NCBI RefSeq assembly: GCF_001280015.1
Contig: NZ_LGDV01000051.1
Coordinates: forward strand, 62,001 to 126,000
DNA length: 64,000 nucleotides
Direction: 5' to 3'
From: Streptomyces sp. MMG1121
Lineage (GTDB): Bacteria; Actinomycetota; Actinomycetes; Streptomycetales; Streptomycetaceae
Below the pieces are notes generated by a model. It saw only the letters and a list, made by a program, of their open reading frames with translations, was not told where the DNA came from and did not search any database. The position numbers were made by a program, and so were the translations under genes. Position 1 is the stretch's first letter, and every line of letters starts with the position of its first letter. Shown one piece after another: positions 26,330 to 36,879 of the stretch.

Positions 26330-26686
26330 CGGTGCGGGGATGTAGGGCGGCAATTGGAATGCCCCATTCCGTCGTGACGACCTGCGTGTTCTCGCGTTGT
26401 CTCATTCGGATGGCCCGGCATTCTGTCTCACGGTCTTGGCCCGTCAGACCCGGGCGGGGGTGGTGCGCCGTGTGCCGAGGCGCCCGTAAGCACCGTCGTC
26501 TTGCTGCGCGAGCTGGTGGAGTTGGCCCGCCAGGAGCACCTTGCCGAGGTGTGGATCCACCTCGACGGCGATGCGCGGTGGGTGACGCGGGCCGCGCGGG
26601 CCCTGCGCCTGCCGGTCGCCCCGGACACCGACGACGGCACCTCAACGACGCTTGTGTTCCGGCTCGATGCGCCCGGAGGCATGCCG
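26330..26686. other. Intergenic, with a possible gene remnant on the plus strand
   Basis: From about 26471 to 26690 one plus-strand frame has protein-like sequence: STVVLLRELVELARQEHLAE, then VWIHLDGDARWVTRAARALR and TTLVFRLDAPGG. No good start precedes it, and the frame runs on into the convergent CDF gene, so it is probably a truncated gene; the family is not recognised. The first 140 bases, between the conflict gene and this segment, show nothing identifiable. Confidence 0.3.
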
Positions 26687-27289
26687 TCAGTGGGCGCCGG
26701 TGAAGATCTCGCGCGCCTCGCGGAGGGCGTAGTAGACCAGCACGTATCCCGCGGCCGGGTCGGCCCACCACCAGCCGAGCCAGGTGTTGAGGACCAGGCC
26801 GACGAGGACGGCGGTGGCGAGCAGGCCGTCGATCAGGGTGACGCGGCCCTCGGTCGTCAGGACCGGGCTGTCCAGTGCGGCGCCGGTGCCGGCCTTGCCG
26901 AAGGCGAGGGCGAACATCACCGCGGCGGTGACCGCCGTCCAGCCAATGCCCAGCGGTGACGAGTCGGGGTGGAATCCGGCGGCCAGGACCCAGGTGGACT
27001 GCACCAGCAAGTACACCGCCAGCAGTGCGAAGGCGCCCCCGATCAGCTTCAGTGCGCGCTTCTGGCGGGCTTCTCCGGTGCCGGACAGTTCCCAGATCAC
27101 CACGGTGGACGCGCCGATCTCGATCAGCGAGTCCAGGCCGAAGCCGGCCAGCGCCACTGAGCGGGCCGACAGCGCCGCGGCGGCCAGGACCACGATGCCG
27201 ACCACGTTCCAGGCCAGCGTCGTGTATTCCAGGGCGCAGCCCCGGCGCAGCAGCACCTGGTGGGAGAGTGTCCGGGGAGTGGTCGTCAC
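26687..27289 (-). CDS. Cation diffusion facilitator (CDF)-type transporter
   Basis: A 200-residue membrane protein with five to six hydrophobic helices: LEYTTLAWNVVGIVVLAAAA, LAGFGLDSLIEIGAS (holding the conserved D of the metal site), GGAFALLAVYLLVQSTW, AAVMFALAFGK, LIDGLLATAVLVGLVLN and WWWADPAAGYVLVYYAL. It lacks the C-terminal cytoplasmic domain of full CDF proteins. It would export a divalent metal by proton exchange. Start is GTG 27289, overlapping the stop of the upstream DUF1232 gene by four bases (GTGA), a mark of translational coupling. Confidence 0.85.
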   Translation of the reverse strand: MTTTPRTLSHQVLLRRGCALEYTTLAWNVVGIVVLAAAALSARSVALAGFGLDSLIEIGASTVVIWELSGTGEARQKRALKLIGGAFALLAVYLLVQSTWVLAAGFHPDSSPLGIGWTAVTAAVMFALAFGKAGTGAALDSPVLTTEGRVTLIDGLLATAVLVGLVLNTWLGWWWADPAAGYVLVYYALREAREIFTGAH

Positions 27290-27750
27290 CGCTGGTTTCC
27301 TCCGGGCTTCTGCTCGTCTGAAATGGCGGGAGCGTGCGGGCCGTCTGCTCCCCGGTTGAGGCCGGTGAGCCGCGCCAGGGCGGTGAAGCCGTCGTCGCTG
27401 CCGGGCCAGTGACCGCGTACCGCGTCGATGCCGGCCCGGCGCACGACGCCGCGCAGCACGAACGCGACGATGATCGCGTCGTCCGCGTAGCCGATGACCG
27501 GCAGGAAGTCCGGGATCAGGTCGATGGGGCTGGCCAGATAGACCATCAGCAACGCGAGCCGGACCCGCACGCCGCGCGGCAGGTTCTTGTCGGCGGCGAG
27601 TCGTTTCAGCAGCCGCAGCAGATCCGGCAGCAGGCGCACCGCCTCTGCGAGCAGGGCGCCCTTGGGGCGGATCAGCAGCAGGGCGATCAGCAGCGCCAGC
27701 CACGCGGCCGCCAGTCCCACGCCGATCCCGATCGCTATGTCCCACCACAT
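27286..27750 (-). CDS. DUF1232 (YkvA-like) membrane protein
   Basis: A 154-residue protein. It opens with a membrane helix (WWDIAIGIGVGLAAAWLALL), and the DUF1232 core is VYLASPIDLIPDFLPVIGYA followed by DDAIIVAFVLRGVVRRAG. The family is widespread and of unknown function. ATG 27750 is chosen as start because AGGAGGAG is 6-7 bases upstream; the longer ORF upstream would overlap the ChrB-like gene. It lies 17 bp after that gene and overlaps the CDF gene, so ChrB-like, DUF1232 and CDF form one leftward operon. Confidence 0.82.
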   Translation of the reverse strand: MWWDIAIGIGVGLAAAWLALLIALLLIRPKGALLAEAVRLLPDLLRLLKRLAADKNLPRGVRVRLALLMVYLASPIDLIPDFLPVIGYADDAIIVAFVLRGVVRRAGIDAVRGHWPGSDDGFTALARLTGLNRGADGPHAPAISDEQKPGGNQR

Positions 27751-27767
27751 GCGGGGCTCCTCCTGCC

Positions 27768-28388
27768 CTACTCGACCGCGCGCAGCCGCGCCGAGGCGGG
27801 CAGCACCGTCTCGGCCGCTTCGCCACTGGCTGTGTGCTCGCCGGCCTGCGCGGCGATGGCCGCGTCCTCGAAGGCGGCGAGCGCCTCGCGGCACCGCTCC
27901 ACCGCCGACCGCGCCGCCTCACCTCCCGGGGCGCCGAAGTAGTCCCGGGCCGCGATCTTGGCGAGCCACTTGTCGAACCGCTCCAGGTCCGCCTCGGACT
28001 CCTCCACCTCCGCATAGGTGGCCCGCCCCCGGGCGGTCTCCTTCTCCAGCTCGGCAAGAAGGTCCGGGGCACGCTCGACCACCTCGGCGTACTCGGTGTC
28101 CCGCTCGGCGTTGAACTCCGCGACGAGCTGCGCGTATTCGCCCGCATCGGTGACCGCCACGGTCAGCGAGCGGGCCGTACCGCCGTCCTTGCGGACCGAG
28201 GCGATCAGCCGCTGCACCTGACGGCGCACCGGGTCCCGGTCGGGCAGCAGGCACACCGACTGCTGCAGATACAGCGCCCCCAGCGAGCGCAGCTTGCGCC
28301 ACACCCGCACCCGGGTCGCCGCCGGCGCCCCTGCCGTGCTCGCCGACACCAGCAAGAACCCGTCCGGCTCCACCACATCTTGGGTCAT
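27768..28388 (-). CDS. ChrB-like (chromate resistance N-terminal domain) protein
   Basis: A 206-residue protein. It carries the hallmarks of the ChrB family: FLLVSASTAGAPAATRVRVW followed by RKLRSLGALYLQQSVCLLPD, then a helical region rich in charged residues (EYAQLVAEFNAERDTEYAEV). In proteobacteria ChrB senses chromate and controls the ChrA exporter. No chrA gene is visible here, so a broader metal- or stress-related role is possible. It is the first gene of a three-gene operon with DUF1232 and CDF genes and reads away from the PAP2 gene. Confidence 0.75.
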   Translation of the reverse strand: MTQDVVEPDGFLLVSASTAGAPAATRVRVWRKLRSLGALYLQQSVCLLPDRDPVRRQVQRLIASVRKDGGTARSLTVAVTDAGEYAQLVAEFNAERDTEYAEVVERAPDLLAELEKETARGRATYAEVEESEADLERFDKWLAKIAARDYFGAPGGEAARSAVERCREALAAFEDAAIAAQAGEHTASGEAAETVLPASARLRAVE

Positions 28389-28511
28389 GTAACGACCGTA
28401 ACATCCATGATGAAACGCAGAGCACGAAGAGCCGCTGAGGTGCTGCTGTCCAGGGACCTGCCGCAGCGTCCCGGGCCGCCCGTCCCGCCTGTACATCCCG
28501 GAGTAGCGCCC

Positions 28512-29217
28512 ATGCCGCACGCCCTGCCGAGCCCGCCCCGTCTGCCCAACGCCCGCCAGGCCGCCGGGGCAACGCTCGCCGTCCTGGCCCTGGCGGCGAT
28601 GCTCGCGCTGTTCGTCAAGGTCGCCGACCTGCTCGCCGAGCGACACGCCGGACTAATCGACCACACCGCGCTCGCCGAGGCCGTCGAGCACCGCAGCCCG
28701 CTCGCGACCGCCTGCATGGAGGCGGTCAGCACCCTGGCCGAGCTGCCCCTGATGGCCGCGACCGCCCTGCTGGCCCTCACCTTGTCCTACCGCGCGCGCA
28801 GCTGGCGGCCCCTCGCCTTGACCGGGGGCACGGCCGTGCTCGCCATCGGGCTCGCCACGCTCGTCAAGGAGGTCGCCGCGCGCACCCGGCCCCCGCTGGC
28901 CTCCGCCGTGATCCAGGAGACCGGACACTCCTTCCCCTCCCGCCACACCACCGTGGCCACCGCCCTCCTGCTCGCCACCGCCTACCTCCCTGGCCCGCCG
29001 CGCAGGCTCGCGCTCCTGTGCACTCGCCTGATGGACCGCCGCCCTGGCGCTGTCCGCGCTGGTCGCCGCCAGCCGCGTCTACCTCGGCGTTCACTGGGCT
29101 ACCGACGTCACCGCCGGTTTCGCCCTCGGCGCCGCCGCCACCCTCACCCTGATCACCATCGACGTCGGACTTCACCTCTGGGCCCGCGGGCCGCAAGGAC
29201 CGCACCCGAGGCACTGA
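28512..29217 (+). pseudogene. PAP2-family phosphatase, frameshifted near the C-terminus
   Basis: From ATG 28512 the frame encodes membrane helices and the first two phosphatase motifs, KEVAARTRPP and SFPSRHTT. After LALLCTRLM near 29030 the frame departs; in the neighbouring frame the protein continues as TAALALSALVAASRVYLGVH, then WATDVTAGFALG (motif 3, with the catalytic His), to TGA at 29215-29217. Removing one G from GG at 29033-29034 would restore a 234-residue PAP2 protein that removes phosphate from undecaprenyl- or phosphatidyl-type lipids. As written, motif 3 is lost and the enzyme would be dead. Confidence 0.78.
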
Positions 29218-29264
29218 CGCCTCCCACGCATGCTCGGGGCCGACGGCCGGTGACCGACGGCGGC

Positions 29265-31265
29265 TTACGAGCGGGTCCCCTGCGGGGCGGCGGCGCGGCT
29301 CCAGGCGGCGTCCCGCAGCAGGCGGAGCCCGTTGAGGCCGACGATGACGGTCGAGCCCTCGTGGCCGAGGACACCGAGCGGCAGCGGCAGGTGACCGACC
29401 AGGTCCCAGATGACCAGCCCGGAGATGAACACGGCGGCGATGACCAGGTTCTGCACCACCAGGCGGCGGGCTGCCCGCGAGAGGCCAATGACCTTGGGGA
29501 CGGTGGCGAGTTCGTCGCGGACGATGACGGCGTCGGCCGTCTCCAGGGCGAGGTCGGAGCCCGCGCGGCCCATGGCGATGCCAGTGTGGGCGGCGGCCAG
29601 GGCGGGTGCGTCGTTGACCCCGTCGCCGATGACCAGCACCTTGCGCCCCCGCGCCTCCAGGCGCCGTACGGCTTCGACCTTGTCCTGGGGCAGCAGACCG
29701 GCGTGGACCTCGTCGCTGGTGATACCGACCTCGGCGCCCAGGCGGGCGGCGGCGCGCGGGTTGTCGCCCGTCACCAGCATCGGAGAGCTGCCGGTCAGCA
29801 TGGTCAGGGCGGCGACGGTCTCGGAGGCGTCGGGCCGCAGCCGGTCGGCGATGCCCAGCACCCCGACGGGGACGCCATCGCGCAGGACCAGGACGGCCGT
29901 GCGACCGCCGTCCTCCAGGTCGGCCGCGACCTGGGCGGCGCGGGCCGCCTCGGTGTCGTCGGCGCCGTCGAGGAGGCGGGCGGGTGCGCCGACCGCGACC
30001 GTGTGGCCGTCGACAGTGGCGGTGACGCCGACGCCCGGCGTGGAGGTGAAGTCCCGCATGTCGGCGATGGGCAGGCCGCGGGTGCGGGCGGCGTCGACGA
30101 CGGCGCGGGCCAGCGGGTGTTCGCTGGGGTGCTCGGCGGCGGCCGCGAGTGCCAGCAGGGCGTCCTCGGCCAGCCCGGAGCCGTCCAGGGGGCGGATGTC
30201 GGTGACGCGAGGGGTGCCCTCGGTGAGGGTGCCGGTCTTGTCCAGGGCGACCGCGTCGACCTGCCCGAGACGCTCCATCACCACGGCGGACTTCACCAGG
30301 ACGCCGTGGCGCCCGGCGTTGGCGATCGCGGACAGCAGCGGCGGCATCGTCGCCAGGACCACCGCGCAGGGCGAGGCCACGATCATGAAGGTCATCGCCC
30401 GCAGCAGCGAGCCGGTCAGGTCTCCGCCGAACGCGAGGGGGACCAGGAAGACCGCCAGGGTCGCGACGACCATGCCCAGGCTGTACCGCTGCTCGACCTT
30501 CTCGATGAACAGCTGGGTGGGCGCCTTGGTCTCGGAAGCCTCCTCGACCATCGCCACGATCCGGGCGATCACCGAGTCCGAGGCATCCCGTTCGACCTTC
30601 ACCCGCAGCGCGCCGGTGCCGTTGAGGGTGCCGGCGAAGACCTCGTCCCCGGTCTCCTTCGCGACCGGCAGCGGCTCGCCGGTGATGGTGGCCTGGTCCA
30701 CCTCGCTGGCCCCGGTAAGAACACGGCCGTCCGCGCCGACCCGCTCGCCGGGGCGGACCAGGATGGTGTCCCCGACCACCAGTTCCTCGGTGGGGACCGT
30801 CGCCTCGCTCCCGTCGTCGGCCAGCCGGGTGGCCGTGGCGGGCGCGAGGTCGAGCAGACCCCGCACCGCGTCCTGAGTACGGGCGGTGGCCAGCGCCTCC
30901 AGCGCGCCGGAGGTGGCGAAGATGACGATCAGCAGCGCGCCGTCCATCACCTGCCCGATCGAGGCCGCGCCGATCGCGGCCACGATCATCAACAGGTCCA
31001 CATCCAGGGTCTTCTCCCGCAGCGCCGTCAGCCCCGCCCAGGCTGGCTCCCACCCGCCGGTGAGGTAGGAGGCGGCGCACAGCGGACCCCACGCCCAGGC
31101 GGGTGCGCCGGTCAGCTGAAGCGGCAGCGCGATCAGGAACAGCGCCAGTGCAGCGGCGGCCCAGCGCGCTTCCGCCAGGGCGAACACCCGCGTACGGCGC
31201 TTCGGCGCCGTACGCGAGGCGGCCGGAGCCGCCTGCGCGGGCCGCTGGATCAGGTCGGAAGGCAT
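29265..31265 (-). CDS. P1B-4-type heavy-metal translocating P-type ATPase
   Basis: A 666-residue metal pump without an N-terminal HMA domain. Motifs: SPC at 298-300 (FMIVASPCAVV), which replaces the CPC of Cu/Zn pumps and marks the P1B-4 group; phosphorylation Asp342 in DKTGT; TGEP near 195; HP in SEHPLARAV; hinge GDGVNDAPALA. P1B-4 pumps such as CtpD export Co(II), Fe(II) or Ni/Zn. Start at ATG 31265. It is divergent from an NmtR-like repressor with a shared operator, so metal-induced expression is likely. Homologues in actinobacteria guard against cobalt or iron overload. Confidence 0.9.
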   Translation of the reverse strand: MPSDLIQRPAQAAPAASRTAPKRRTRVFALAEARWAAAALALFLIALPLQLTGAPAWAWGPLCAASYLTGGWEPAWAGLTALREKTLDVDLLMIVAAIGAASIGQVMDGALLIVIFATSGALEALATARTQDAVRGLLDLAPATATRLADDGSEATVPTEELVVGDTILVRPGERVGADGRVLTGASEVDQATITGEPLPVAKETGDEVFAGTLNGTGALRVKVERDASDSVIARIVAMVEEASETKAPTQLFIEKVEQRYSLGMVVATLAVFLVPLAFGGDLTGSLLRAMTFMIVASPCAVVLATMPPLLSAIANAGRHGVLVKSAVVMERLGQVDAVALDKTGTLTEGTPRVTDIRPLDGSGLAEDALLALAAAAEHPSEHPLARAVVDAARTRGLPIADMRDFTSTPGVGVTATVDGHTVAVGAPARLLDGADDTEAARAAQVAADLEDGGRTAVLVLRDGVPVGVLGIADRLRPDASETVAALTMLTGSSPMLVTGDNPRAAARLGAEVGITSDEVHAGLLPQDKVEAVRRLEARGRKVLVIGDGVNDAPALAAAHTGIAMGRAGSDLALETADAVIVRDELATVPKVIGLSRAARRLVVQNLVIAAVFISGLVIWDLVGHLPLPLGVLGHEGSTVIVGLNGLRLLRDAAWSRAAAPQGTRS

Positions 31266-31317
31266 GACAAAACAACCCCTTCAGGGCGGTGGATGGCGAC
31301 ACACTCACCGTACAGGA

Positions 31318-31341
31318 ACATCTGAACAGGTCTTCACATGT
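31318..31341. promoter_or_regulatory. Operator between the metal ATPase and NmtR-like repressor genes
   Basis: An imperfect 24-bp palindrome of two half-sites, ACATnTGAA and TTCAnATGT, with centre near 31329. It lies between the divergent start codons (31265 and 31361). The TGAA/TTCA 12-2-12-like pattern is typical of ArsR-family operators such as those of NmtR and SmtB, so it very probably binds the adjacent repressor. Confidence 0.75.
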
Positions 31342-31360
31342 CACCGGTAGGATGGGGTCC

Positions 31361-31750
31361 ATGGGTCATGGAACCGACGACAAGCACCACGCCACCCCGC
31401 GCGAGCGCCTGGACGCGGCCGGGGCCACCGACGTCGCCGCCACCCTCCAGGCCCTGGCGACGCCGTCGCGGCTGTACATCCTGGCCCGCCTCCAAGAAGG
31501 CCCCTGTGCGGTCGGTGACCTCGCCGAGGCGGTGGGCATGGAGGCATCGGCCTGTTCCCACCAGCTGCGCCTGCTGCGCAATCTCGGGCTTGTCACCGGA
31601 GAGCGCCGGGGCCGCTCCATCGTCTACGCCCTCTACGACAACCACGTCGCCGAGCTGCTGGAACAGGCCCTGTACCACGTCGAGCATCTGCGGCTCGGCT
31701 TGCGTGATGTCCTCGCCGCCGAAGTGGCTCCGGCCGCGGTCCGGCGGTAG
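31361..31750 (+). CDS. ArsR-family metal sensor, NmtR-like
   Basis: A 129-residue repressor. The N-terminus MGHGTDDKHH resembles the start of mycobacterial NmtR, whose N-terminal Gly-His arm binds Ni(II)/Co(II). The winged helix follows: LQALATPSRLYILARLQEGP, then LAEAVGMEASACSHQLRLLR. The alpha5 helix keeps the metal residues in DNHVAELLEQALYHVEHLRL (Asp, His, His, His). Metal binding would release the operator and turn on the divergent P1B-4 pump. Start chosen at ATG 31361 to match NmtR; the ORF extends 24 codons upstream, across the operator. Confidence 0.88.
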   Translation: MGHGTDDKHHATPRERLDAAGATDVAATLQALATPSRLYILARLQEGPCAVGDLAEAVGMEASACSHQLRLLRNLGLVTGERRGRSIVYALYDNHVAELLEQALYHVEHLRLGLRDVLAAEVAPAAVRR

Positions 31751-31867
31751 CCGGCCGCCGCCCACTGGCGTCCGCCGGCCGCGGCGAAAGGCGGCCGGTA
31801 GCCGGGCGGGGATCGGCGAGAATGCCCCCGAGCGCCCGCGACCGCTGTCGAATGGAGTCATCGAGAC

Positions 31868-32374
31868 GTGACAGCTCCGATCGCTGTGCTGCTGGTCGGC
31901 ATCACCGGCTCCGGCAAGACCGTCCTCGCCCAGGCTCTCCAAGAGCGGGGCCTGGTCCGCCTCTCCGTCGACGAGGAGGTCCACCGCCTCCACGGCCGCT
32001 ACGGCGTCGACTACCCCGAGCACGAATACTCCGAGCGCGAACGCCCCGTCGTCGACGCCGTACGCGCCCAGCTCACCCAGCAGCTGGGCGCCGGACACGA
32101 CGTCGTCCTGGACCACGGTCTGTGGCTCCGCGCTGACCGCGAAGCGTGGAAGAAGCTGGTGGAGGCCGCGGGCGGACGCCCGCGCCTGGTGTACCTCCCC
32201 GTCGAGAAGGCGGAGCTGCTGCGGCGCCTCGAGCAACGCAACCAGCGCGAGGACGCCAACGCGCTCACCGTCACCCCCGAGGCGCTCGACGACTTCTTCG
32301 CCCGCTTCGAGCCCCCAGCCGACGACGAGGGCGCCCTCGTCTACACCGGCGACGTGGACGCGGTTCTGCGGTGA
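31868..32374 (+). CDS. P-loop AAA_33-type kinase or ATPase
   Basis: A 168-residue single-domain P-loop protein with Walker A GITGSGKTVLAQ (residues 11-22), VDEEVHRLHGRYG, a DxD-like VVLDHGLWLRADRE, and LVYLPVEKAELLRRLEQRN, the lid segment. The family includes small kinases of sugars, aminoglycosides and zeta-toxin relatives; no substrate can be assigned. GTG 31868 is the start, with GGAG about ten bases upstream. It follows the NmtR-like gene at 117 bp and converges on the regulator gene, whose end it overlaps by 34 bp. Confidence 0.78.
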   Translation: MTAPIAVLLVGITGSGKTVLAQALQERGLVRLSVDEEVHRLHGRYGVDYPEHEYSERERPVVDAVRAQLTQQLGAGHDVVLDHGLWLRADREAWKKLVEAAGGRPRLVYLPVEKAELLRRLEQRNQREDANALTVTPEALDDFFARFEPPADDEGALVYTGDVDAVLR

Positions 32375-33008
32375 CCGTCACCGAGCAGAGCAGCGAGCGG
32401 ACCTGCCGCGGCGAGGACCTCTTTCCCGAAATCGGTCAGGCGCATCCGGTGCCCGCACTGTCCGCGTATCAAGAGCTGCCCTCGTAGGTCGCGCTCCAGG
32501 TGCTGCAGCTGCACGGTCATCGTCGACGGTGACGTGCCCACGGCGCGGCAGTACGCCGCGAGCGAGGGATAGTCCACGGCCTGCAACAACCGCAGGAGTC
32601 GGCGGCGCCCGTCGAAGGTGCGCACAGCAGGCTGCACAAGGGCGGGGAAGCGGTCGACGCCCGACGCGTCTGCGGGGCGGCGGGGCTTGCGCTTCTTCTT
32701 GTGCGGGCGGCGTACGGTCGCGCGGTCCCAGGTCTCCCGTGGCAGGTCGGCCAGGGTGCAGGCCCAGCTCTCGACGGCTTGGACGACTTCCCGGCCCAAG
32801 GCGGTGAGTTCCAGCTTTCGGCCCCGGCTCGCGCGGAGCAGCAGCGGTCCGCCGAGGTCCTCCTCCAGGCGCTTGAGCTGCATGGTGAGCGTGGCCGGGT
32901 TGAGGCCGTGCGTCTGGCACGCCTCGGTGAGGGTGGGGTAGTGGTCACCTGGATGAAGATGCGCAGCCGGCGGAGTGCGTAGGAGTTGCCCAGGGCGGGC
33001 CGCAGCAC
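32341..33008 (-). pseudogene. Twin LysR-type HTH regulator, frameshifted
   Basis: Two LysR-like HTH units follow each other. The N-terminal segment (GNSYALRRLRIFIQV) lies in one frame; from GDHYPTLTEACQTHGLNPAT the rest lies in the next and runs through LKRLEEDLGGPLLLR, a basic linker (RRPHKKKRKPRR), then a second unit with DYPSLAAYCRAVGTSPSTMT and LEHLERDLRG-type text (HLERDLRGQLLIRG). The join is near 32945, where one added base would give IQVDHYPTLTEAC. No ligand-binding domain follows, so this would be a DNA-binding-only protein. A GTG at 33008 is the only plausible start; it may be truncated upstream as well. Confidence 0.6.
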
Positions 33009-33190
33009 TTCCGGGGCCGTAGCGAACTCCTGCAGGAGTACGTCTCACCGCGTTGTCCCTTGGGCCGGACGAGGGCCATCGTCAATGAGAAAGGGGCACG
33101 CGAAATGCGAACCTACAGTCCGGGAGCGTCGTCACACGCTTGTCACGCGTGAACCGGAATGCCCTTCCCTGGGCGCCGGTTGCCCCCTCC

Positions 33191-35607
<2,417 letters not shown>

Positions 35608-35635
35608 GCGCACTCCCCGGTTCTGCGATCCCCGG

Positions 35636-35676
35636 ACAGCGGGCCCCGTCGGTTCACCACCGGCGGGGCCCGCTGT
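35636..35676 (+). terminator. argG terminator
   Basis: ACAGCGGGCCCCG and its exact reverse complement form a 13-bp GC stem around a 15-base loop, starting 29 bases after the argG stop. There is no T-tail, as is common in Streptomyces terminators. Confidence 0.85.
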
Positions 35677-36005
35677 CGTGTCCGGCGTGGCGACGGACGT
35701 GCCCCACCAGTGGCGCAAAATAGTCAGGTCCATGATCTGTCACCTGTGGTACACATGGAAGTCGCGAAGCGGGGGCCCACCTCACACTCACGCCCACATA
35801 CCGGCGGCACGGCCATCTTGCACTGCAGCACACATGTTCCCGGGGACCAGGCCGTATGCCGTACCTCCCGTGAGCCACCGCATCCGGCCCGATGCGGAGC
35901 GGGACGCGAATCAGCCGATCACGCCAGCCTCTTCGACCGGTCAAGGGAGCACTGTGCCCGCACATTCAGCCATGCCCGACACGGCACGACCCCGGTAGCA
36001 GCGGC
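35677..36005. other. Intergenic between argG and the peptide cluster
   Basis: About 330 bases without a convincing gene; the small open frames here lack family similarity and have poor codon bias. The lower-GC segment around 35710-35760 may carry the promoter for the thioesterase gene, but no clear -35/-10 pair was found. Confidence 0.4.
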
Positions 36006-36752
36006 GTGTCTCTGCACCGCTTCGCCTCGCCGGCCCCCGACGCCTCCGAAGTCCCCGACGCCCCACGAGCCGCTCTGGTCTGCTTCCCGCACGCGGGCGG
36101 CGGGGCGACGACGTTCGCTCCCTGGCGACGCCGACTCCCCGACCGGCTCGATCTGTACGCCTATGTGGCGCCCGGGCGTGAGGAACGCGGCAGGGAGGCG
36201 ACCCTGGGATCGGTCGCCGAACTCGTCGCGGACGCCCTGCCGGCCGTGCTGGCGCTTCCCGGACCGCTGGTCCTGCTCGGACACAGCTTCGGCGCCTGTC
36301 TGGCCTACGAGCTGACCCATCGGCTGACGGCGGAAGGGCGCCCGCCGGCCCATCTCGTCGTGCTCGCCGCCGGAGCGCCGGGTCCGACGACACCCCGGCC
36401 CGTCCGGGACGACCACGACATCGAGTTGCTGTGGAAGCGCCTCGGCGCGAACCCGGCGGGGCTCGGGCGCCCCGAGTTCCGGGAGAGGTTCTTTCCGCCG
36501 CTGCGCGCCGACCTCACCGCGCACGCGTCCTTCCGTCCGCCATCGAACCGGCCCCTGCTGACCACGCCGGTCACCGTGATGTACGGGGACGAGGACTCCG
36601 ATGTGACGGCCGACGCGGCAGCCACCTGGCGCGAGCTGTGCGCCGGACCGTTCCGCCTTACCGCGATACCGGGCGGGCACTTCTTTCCGCAGAACTCGAC
36701 AACTGCCACGATCGGCGCGCTCGTCCACGCTCTTGACGTCCAGTTCGGGTGA
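36006..36752 (+). CDS. Type II thioesterase of an NRPS cluster
   Basis: A 248-residue alpha/beta hydrolase of the TEII family, which clears wrongly loaded or stalled acyl groups from carrier proteins. Motifs: VCFPHAGGGATTFAPW near residue 22, the nucleophile elbow GHSFGA (Ser, about residue 88), the Asp in YGDEDSDV and the His in GGHFFP. It is first of a rightward group TEII, A-PCP, halogenase. GTG 36006 is the default start since frames upstream lack family similarity, but its ribosome site is weak. Because no NRPS protein in the window ends in a TE domain, this protein may also release the final product. Confidence 0.85.
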   Translation: MSLHRFASPAPDASEVPDAPRAALVCFPHAGGGATTFAPWRRRLPDRLDLYAYVAPGREERGREATLGSVAELVADALPAVLALPGPLVLLGHSFGACLAYELTHRLTAEGRPPAHLVVLAAGAPGPTTPRPVRDDHDIELLWKRLGANPAGLGRPEFRERFFPPLRADLTAHASFRPPSNRPLLTTPVTVMYGDEDSDVTADAAATWRELCAGPFRLTAIPGGHFFPQNSTTATIGALVHALDVQFG

Positions 36753-36803
36753 AATCGGTCATGTTCCGTCGCGGTCGCTGTGGCGGAATACGGAGACGCG
36801 CCC

Positions 36804-36832
36804 TTGATCGCTCGATTGACGGCCGATAAAGT
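36804..36832 (+). promoter_or_regulatory. Promoter upstream of the His A-PCP gene
   Basis: TTGATC (36804-36809), a 17-bp spacer, then TAAAGT (36827-36832), close to the consensus for the housekeeping sigma factor. It lies about 48 bases upstream of the ATG at 36880 in an AT-richer gap, so the A-PCP and halogenase genes probably have their own transcript. Confidence 0.6.
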
Positions 36833-36879
36833 GCCGGAGTCGAGAATTCACGGTAATCGCACTAGGGGGACGTGTTTCG

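Noticed and set aside
22817..26353. A 1178-residue minus-strand protein opposite the conflict gene
   Set aside because: A high-GC antisense shadow: the plus-strand frame has an intact protease, NTPase and membrane helix, and the minus frame has no recognisable motif.
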